From Streptomyces sp. NBC_01335 (GTDB lineage: Bacteria > Actinomycetota > Actinomycetes > Streptomycetales > Streptomycetaceae): a stretch of DNA of 64,000 nt. The notes beneath the pieces are model-generated. The model had not been told where the DNA came from and ran no database searches. It saw only the letters and a program-made list of their open reading frames with translations. The stretch covers positions 6,185,001 to 6,249,000 of the forward strand of contig NZ_CP108370.1 in assembly GCF_035953295.1 (NCBI RefSeq), read 5' to 3'. Positions 59,136 through 64,000 of this stretch are shown piece by piece; the stretch's first letter is position 1; each line of letters begins with the position of its first letter. The translations under genes and the position numbers were made by a program.

Positions 59136-60446
59136 TCAGGGTGCGGAGTTCGTCGCGACAGTCCCGTCGACTTCCTTTCCCGACGTTTCGCCGGGAACGC
59201 GGCCCGGTGCCTCCGGGTTTCCTCGCGGCCAGTATCCGGACGACAGATACGCGAGTGCCGTCGCCGCGCAGATCACCCCCAGCACGGTGAGGTAGAGCGT
59301 CCCACGGCCTCCGCCGACGAAGGCGCCCGCCGTGAGCGGGCCGGCCATGAATCCGGCGGACTTGGCCACGCTCCAGGCCGCGTTGTAGCGACCGCGAGCC
59401 TCCGGCGGCGCCATCCTGTTGACGAGGGTCGGCATCCCGGCCACGAAGCAGGTCGAGGCGGCACCGAAGACGGCGGCTGCGGTGAGGACGAGCGGGAGTC
59501 GGGCGCCCCCGGCCCCGGATGAAAGGATCACCAGCCCCCAGGAACCTGTCCACAGGCCGCCGGCCGAGGCCACGAGCAACGAGGGGCGAGCACGTTTGAT
59601 CAGGTCGTGGAGGAAGATTTGGGAGGCGACGACGGCGGCGGTGTCGACGGCGAAGACCAGGCCCAGCTGACCCGGTCCGACGCCCGACTCTCCGGTGAGA
59701 TAGGCCGGCAGCCCCGACTCCAGTTGCGCGAAACTCGACGCCAGCAGAACGCCGCCCAGGACGAGTACGCACAGGAAGCGCGCATTGCGGTAGACCACGG
59801 CGTAGGAGCTCGCTCCCACCCCGGTGCGCCCGGCCCGGCCGGCTCCGTCGCTCCTCGCCGTGTCACCCCTCGGCACCCGCACACCGAGCAGCAGCAGGGC
59901 GACCAGTACACAGCTCGCGGCGTCCGCCAGGTAGAGGATCTGGAAGGTCACCGGACGGGCCACCGACACCACGGCCGCGGCTGCGACCCCTCCGAGCCCC
60001 ATGGCCACGTTGCCGCTGCTGTAGCTGAGACCGAAGACGGTGGAGGCCATTCCCTCGGGCGCGGACTGGGCCAGCAGGGTGTACCAGGCGGCCAGGCCGC
60101 CCACACCCAGACCAGCCACGGCGGCAGTGGTGGCGAAGGTGGCCGCGCTGTCGGCGAAGGCGTATCCGGCGTAGCCCACCCCCTGCACGAGCATGGATAG
60201 CACTGCCACCGGCCGTGCGCCCTTGCGGTCCACGAGCCATCCCGCGAGAGGGGCTCCGACCACCGCTCCGCCGGAGAAGACCGCGAGCGCGGTGGTCGCG
60301 ACGGTGACGTCGAGCCCTCGCACCTCGTGCACGAAGACCACCAGGAACGGCATGATCAGGCCGGTCCCGAGGTTGTTGACGAGGCTGAGGAGGAGCAGTC
60401 TCCTGCTTGATCGCGGCAGTTCCCGCACATCTTTGACGAGCGGCAT
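59136..60446 (-). CDS. MFS transporter, probable exporter of the cluster product
   Basis: 436 residues, ATG at 60446. Twelve hydrophobic helices: LSLVNNLGTGLIMPFLVVFV, the motif-A loop GWLVDRKGARPVAVL, a central cytoplasmic loop (PRGDTARSDGAGRAGRTG), and FVAGMPTLVNRMAPPEARGR. Similar to MdfA/MFS drug-efflux proteins. Its place 42 bp after the zinc-ribbon protein gene, in the same direction, suggests it exports the product. Confidence 0.9.
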   Translation of the reverse strand: MPLVKDVRELPRSSRRLLLLSLVNNLGTGLIMPFLVVFVHEVRGLDVTVATTALAVFSGGAVVGAPLAGWLVDRKGARPVAVLSMLVQGVGYAGYAFADSAATFATTAAVAGLGVGGLAAWYTLLAQSAPEGMASTVFGLSYSSGNVAMGLGGVAAAAVVSVARPVTFQILYLADAASCVLVALLLLGVRVPRGDTARSDGAGRAGRTGVGASSYAVVYRNARFLCVLVLGGVLLASSFAQLESGLPAYLTGESGVGPGQLGLVFAVDTAAVVASQIFLHDLIKRARPSLLVASAGGLWTGSWGLVILSSGAGGARLPLVLTAAAVFGAASTCFVAGMPTLVNRMAPPEARGRYNAAWSVAKSAGFMAGPLTAGAFVGGGRGTLYLTVLGVICAATALAYLSSGYWPRGNPEAPGRVPGETSGKEVDGTVATNSAP

Positions 60447-60488
60447 GTTCCTTGGTCTCCCAGTGGTTTCGGACGATGCGGTCTGCGT

Positions 60489-62561
60489 TCAGGCGCGTAG
60501 CCAGAGGCCCCTGGTCCAGCAGCGGACACCACCGTCGGCGGCGACGACGACCTTGAGCGGATGCTGATCGGGCCGGGTCCGCCCGGCGTCGCTACTGCCC
60601 GTGAACTCGACGACGCGCTCCTCTCCCGCCGCGAGTTCGACTTCCTCGGTGGAGGCGAGAGTGCACTGCACCAGCGGCTCGTTCGAGATCGCGGCCCCGA
60701 TCGAGACCGTCGAGGGGCGGTCGGCGGGCGCGGCGACAAGGACGCTCAGGACGAATTTCTCACCGAGCCGTACCTCGGACGGCAGTCGCAGGCGGACATC
60801 CACGGGGAAGTCCTCGCCTCCCGCGGCGACTTCGCCGCAGCGGGCGCAGATGAGATACATCTGCTCCGTCCCCGTCCCGGCCGACGGCCGAACGCGGTGA
60901 TGGATCGCGGTCACGCTGCCGCACTGGGGACAGGGAAGCGCTTCGCCCTCCGTGCGGACGGACCATGGGCGGCGCCAACTGTCGGCGTAGGAACTGAAGT
61001 TCTGTCGTATCCAGTCCGTCTCGCCGGCGACGATCCGAGACTGGAAGACGGAGAGCTCCCGCATCACGGCCTCGGACTCGGCCGCCGCCGCCCGAGCCTC
61101 TTTCACGACGGTGGCGGTGGCCCGGGCGTGGAGAGCCCGTGCCCCTCTGTCGCGGAGGGAATCGAGGTGGGAGAAGTCGGCCTGGACACCGACGTTTCCC
61201 AGACCGTCGAGCCGGGCGAACCACGGTTCTGTCCGCTCGGCCCACTGCCCGTCGGCCCTGCCGGGGACCCGGGTGACAGGACCCGGTCGTCGTCCGGCCG
61301 ACGCGGTCAGGGCCCAGCTCGAATCCCCGCCGGGGCGCGGCAGGATCAGAGGGCCGTCGGGCTCCTCCGCCATGACCGGACCTCCCTCGACCCGTACCGC
61401 CGCGGAGGATTCGGCGAGGTGCACCTTGTCCGGGACGGACCGAAGGGTCACCGAGGAAGGAGTGGCCTCCACCGGGGCCAGACCCGCGTCCCCGAACAGC
61501 ACCAGCCGGCCCATCCCGTCCGGATCGGCCTCGATGACACCGTTCACCTCGGCCAGTGCCCGGCCCAGGGGAAGGCCGGCGCGCATCAGCGCCTGGAACA
61601 ACTGGCCCGCGTGCGGGGCTCCCTTGCGAATGCCGGTCCCGACCGCCGTGGCGACCGTACGCCCCTCGAGCATGGTCAGAGGCAGGGAGACACTCGGAGT
61701 CACGGCGCCCGCGCCGGCCACCGTCAGACGGCAGCCGTCGAGAACCACGAACGCGGCACGCAACTCCGAGGCGCGCAGATGCGCTTCGACCGGTACGTCA
61801 GCGCGCCAGCATCCCTTGCCCTGCTGACAGGCGGTGGGATGTTCCCGGAAGTCGCCGGCGGGCGGAGAGTCGCGCAGAAGCGGATCCTCGGAGTCGCGAC
61901 CGCAGATGCCCCCACCGTTGAGGTGCATCACGCAGTCGCGCGCGTGGCTCCTGCCCGCGAGCATCGCCACACCGGAGCCGATCGCGCCGCGGAGCTTCGT
62001 GGGGGTGACTCCCAGACCGACGAGCCTGCGTTCGGCGGGAGCCTCGACGGTGACCGTGTCGAAGGAGAGGTCCTGCCAGCTTTCCGCGGCCGCGGGCCCA
62101 TGCAGGATCGTGCGCACGGCGAGAGCACTCGCCGAGGCGAGACTCCGGGTCACGAAGAGACCCAACTGCGCGTCGTGGGGCAGTGCGGCGAACAGCTCCG
62201 GCGTGATGGCACCGACCGGGGCGACGACCGTCACCGGCTCGCGCCGGCTGTGCTCGACCGCCGCGGCGAACGGTGCGCCCACGCACGGGCGCCCGGTGGC
62301 GCCGGCCAGTACCTCACCCACCCCCGTGTAACGGTCGTCGCACACGTACACCTGACCGTGCCACTGTCGCGGCGCGGTCTCCGACACGGTCGGCAGGCCG
62401 TCGATGGTCGTGCGGAAGGTGTCCCAGTACGGGGCGAGGACGGGGAGTGGGGCGTCCGGCCGCCCCACTCCCCGCGCGTGGCGGAGATAGGCCGATTCCG
62501 TGTCGACCGCCACGACGGTACGTCCGGCGACGCGAAGGACCTCGGGGGACTGGCCCTGCAT
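60489..62561 (-). CDS. Large protein with caspase-clan-like domain and zinc ribbon
   Basis: 690 residues, ATG at 62561 with AGGAGGAAG upstream. About residues 85-365 resemble clan CD cysteine peptidases (CHAT/C25-like). A His region is GRSHARDC (His206) and a Cys-bearing strand is FVVLDGCRLT (Cys277), followed by SLPLTMLEGRTVATAVGTGI, GLPLGRALAEVN and LVLFGDAGL. Residues 540-580 are a zinc ribbon (Cys544, 547, 572, 575), preceded by a coiled-coil-like helix (475-520) and followed by a beta-rich domain. No named family recognised. It might process a peptide or regulate the pathway; the peptidase assignment is inferred. Confidence 0.7.
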   Translation of the reverse strand: MQGQSPEVLRVAGRTVVAVDTESAYLRHARGVGRPDAPLPVLAPYWDTFRTTIDGLPTVSETAPRQWHGQVYVCDDRYTGVGEVLAGATGRPCVGAPFAAAVEHSRREPVTVVAPVGAITPELFAALPHDAQLGLFVTRSLASASALAVRTILHGPAAAESWQDLSFDTVTVEAPAERRLVGLGVTPTKLRGAIGSGVAMLAGRSHARDCVMHLNGGGICGRDSEDPLLRDSPPAGDFREHPTACQQGKGCWRADVPVEAHLRASELRAAFVVLDGCRLTVAGAGAVTPSVSLPLTMLEGRTVATAVGTGIRKGAPHAGQLFQALMRAGLPLGRALAEVNGVIEADPDGMGRLVLFGDAGLAPVEATPSSVTLRSVPDKVHLAESSAAVRVEGGPVMAEEPDGPLILPRPGGDSSWALTASAGRRPGPVTRVPGRADGQWAERTEPWFARLDGLGNVGVQADFSHLDSLRDRGARALHARATATVVKEARAAAAESEAVMRELSVFQSRIVAGETDWIRQNFSSYADSWRRPWSVRTEGEALPCPQCGSVTAIHHRVRPSAGTGTEQMYLICARCGEVAAGGEDFPVDVRLRLPSEVRLGEKFVLSVLVAAPADRPSTVSIGAAISNEPLVQCTLASTEEVELAAGEERVVEFTGSSDAGRTRPDQHPLKVVVAADGGVRCWTRGLWLRA

Positions 62562-62656
62562 GAGTCTTCCTCCTGATACGGGATGGTTGTGGGTCACATG
62601 GGTGCGCTTCTCGGCGTTCGAGACCGGCGCTCGCGGGATGCGGTCCCGGGGTCCGC

Positions 62657-63874
62657 TCAGGGCTCGAGGTGATCGACGAACCGGGGGAACGGCACCAGCT
62701 GCCTGGTATTGCCCAGCCCCATGCACTTCGCCATGAGCCGGTCGATGCCGAGACCGAAGCCGGTGAGCGGTGGCAGGCCGCTCTCGAGGACGCTCAGGTA
62801 GTAGCCGAAATGCTCCGCGTCGAGCTGTTGCTCGGCCATCCGCTGTCTCAGGCGCTCGGGAGAGGTGACGCGTTCGCCACCGTCGATGATGTCGACCTCG
62901 TCCCAGTACAGCCTGAAGTCGTTCGCCACCTCCACCTCGTTTCCGCCGAGCCGCTCGTGACGGGTGGACGAGAAGAAGGCCTTGTGCGCGGCGGGCATGT
63001 CGATGACCCAGAAGAGAGTTCTGCCCAGATGCCGCGCCACCGACCGTGCGTGGTAGCGCTTGATCCGGTTCCCCCGGGTGAGCGGGGCGCACTCCTCGTC
63101 CTTCGCCGTGATGGCGAGCACCTCTTCGTAGGTGACGACGGGTACGTCCTCGAGATGGCGGTCCGCGACGGGCGCGCCCGTGTGCGCGCAGACCGTGCGG
63201 ACGATCCGGTCCGACAGGGCGATCATGTCGTCCCGGTTCCGGTAGGCGGCTGTCGCCTCCAGGATGAGGAACTCGCTGAGGTGCTGCGAACTGTGGTTGA
63301 TGTCCGCGCGGAAGAGCGGTGAGATCTCGAACACCGAGGAGAAGTCACCAGCGGCGAAGGCCGTGTGGAAAAGCAGGTTGCTGAGCGTCAGATAGGCCTC
63401 CTGACCGAAGAAGTCGACCTTGAACTTCATGGTGGGGCCGTCCGCCATGTGCCCCACGATCCGTGGGGACTGGACCTCGACGTACTTCTCGTTCTCCATC
63501 AGGTCCCGGACGGCCTTGATGGCCGTCCACTTCGTCAGGAGCCGCCGGTGGACCTCGGGCAGCCTCATGTGGACGTGCTGTTCGGTGAGGATCTCCCTGC
63601 TGTACGGCAGTTGCCGCATCCGTGCCGTGGTGGTGGACGTGTTCTCGCCGGTCACCTCGTAGTCGTCGACCACGATCTCCTCGGAGAACTTCCTGGACTT
63701 CGTGGTCGCTCGCAGGGTTCCGGTGAGGCGGACGACGGACTCCTCCGCGATCCTGGGCCTGCCGGGAAACACGCACAGGTACTCACGGTCCGGGCAGCGC
63801 AGCACGGCGAACGCGAGCCGCTTGCCCATGGGCCTGATTTCGTAGAGGCGGCCCGAGAGTGTGGTCCGGGACAT
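62657..63874 (-). CDS. AspRS/AsnRS-like class II synthetase paralogue with OB-fold
   Basis: 405 residues, ATG at 63874 with GAGGAG upstream. An N-terminal OB-fold (LSGRLYEIRPMGKRLAFAVL) is followed by the catalytic core. Motif 2 is FEISPLFRADINHSSQHLSEF (Arg189; the usual RHL is QHL) and motif 3 is FGLGIDRLMAKCMGLGNTRQ (372-379 for GFGLGIDR). Slightly shorter than housekeeping enzymes (~430) and divergent in the tRNA-acceptor contacts. Either a drug-resistant synthetase protecting the host or a source of aminoacyl groups for the pathway. Confidence 0.88.
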   Translation of the reverse strand: MSRTTLSGRLYEIRPMGKRLAFAVLRCPDREYLCVFPGRPRIAEESVVRLTGTLRATTKSRKFSEEIVVDDYEVTGENTSTTTARMRQLPYSREILTEQHVHMRLPEVHRRLLTKWTAIKAVRDLMENEKYVEVQSPRIVGHMADGPTMKFKVDFFGQEAYLTLSNLLFHTAFAAGDFSSVFEISPLFRADINHSSQHLSEFLILEATAAYRNRDDMIALSDRIVRTVCAHTGAPVADRHLEDVPVVTYEEVLAITAKDEECAPLTRGNRIKRYHARSVARHLGRTLFWVIDMPAAHKAFFSSTRHERLGGNEVEVANDFRLYWDEVDIIDGGERVTSPERLRQRMAEQQLDAEHFGYYLSVLESGLPPLTGFGLGIDRLMAKCMGLGNTRQLVPFPRFVDHLEP

Positions 63875-63884
63875 TTCAGACTCC

Positions 63885-64000
63885 TCAGACGAGCGGAAGC
63901 ATGGCCTTGTTGGCACGGTTGACGCGGTGTTCCTTGGCGGCTTCGGTGAGCATCTGGCCGCAGCCTCCGTCGATGTCGCGTGCCTTGCTCGGCATGATGT
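63885..64000 (-). CDS. RlmN/Cfr-like radical SAM methylase, C-terminal fragment
   Basis: Only the last ~37 codons are in the window, ending at the stop at 63885-63887, 10 bp before the synthetase start. They include SKARDIDGGCGQMLTEAAKE, which matches the conserved C-terminal DIxxxCGQL of RlmN/Cfr, whose Cys carries the methyl group to A2503 of 23S rRNA. The trailing segment NRANKAMLPLV is not typical of housekeeping RlmN. A ribosome-protecting or biosynthetic methylase is possible. Confidence 0.75.
   Translation of the reverse strand, partial: IMPSKARDIDGGCGQMLTEAAKEHRVNRANKAMLPLV

Noticed and set aside
1..64000. CRISPR arrays, tRNA/rRNA genes, insertion sequences
   Set aside because: No spaced palindromic repeat array, cloverleaf-like or rRNA-like sequence, transposase motif or terminal inverted repeat pair was recognised by eye; a tRNAscan or ISfinder run could still find something missed.

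Overview
The window is very GC-rich actinobacterial chromosome, almost certainly Streptomyces. The evidence is third-position GC bias, frequent GTG/TTG starts, ATGA/GTGA stop-start couplings, a complete conservon (kinase-like/roadblock/DUF742/GTPase plus a CYP157/CYP154 P450 pair), a perfect CebR box, a DmdR/IdeR-type iron box, a SepF-like gene and a DUF574 methyltransferase. No rRNA, tRNA, CRISPR array or insertion sequence was recognised.

Region 1 (1-13.7 kb, minus strand): a drug-efflux MFS gene cut by the window edge, then an unusual phosphate-uptake-like (Pst) locus. pstC and pstA are followed by two large PstS-like proteins, each tethered by a C-terminal membrane helix. Next come a smaller secreted binding protein, the internally deleted remnant of its tandem duplicate, an LAxTG surface protein, a sortase-fold protein lacking both the catalytic His and Cys, and pstB. 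A weak PHO-box-like array precedes pstC.

Region 2 (13.7-24 kb): a small tandem-repeat (DUF1508-like) gene, the six-gene conservon with every junction overlapping except the one between the two P450s, then three alpha/beta hydrolases. Region 3 (24-35.7 kb): a MoaF/SnoaL-like protein, a large LuxR (LAL) regulator with a 9-bp coding repeat, a secreted lipase, a DUF574 methyltransferase, a divergent AraC regulator/hydrolase pair, a Beta-family protein, and a divergent MarR/EamA pair with two operator-like palindromes.

Region 4 (35.7-50.5 kb): a lipoprotein, a CebR-box-controlled GH74-CBM2 xyloglucanase, an iron-box-controlled siderophore importer without its own ATPase, and housekeeping-like genes (metallo-beta-lactamase-fold protein, SepF-like protein, degenerate AAA ATPase coupled to a MazG-like gene, F420 oxidoreductase, homocysteine methyltransferase, peptidase E).

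Region 5 (50.6 kb to the window end, minus strand) is the most interesting part. It looks like an undescribed biosynthetic or self-resistance cluster and is truncated by the window end. It encodes a LuxR-type regulator, a free-standing peptidyl carrier protein, a CPYC flavoprotein without an obvious NADPH site, a stand-alone adenylation domain whose specificity residues read like cysteine, and a methyltransferase. It also encodes an MccF-like S66 peptidase, a minimal AsnRS/AspRS-like enzyme, a 61-residue secreted-type peptide, a small unknown protein, an MFS exporter, a caspase-clan-like zinc-ribbon protein, a second and longer AspRS/AsnRS paralogue, and the C-terminus of an RlmN/Cfr-like radical SAM methylase. 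My reading is a cysteine-based, amide-linked small molecule or modified peptide, with self-protection by the S66 peptidase, a duplicated synthetase and possibly ribosome methylation. That reading is inference.
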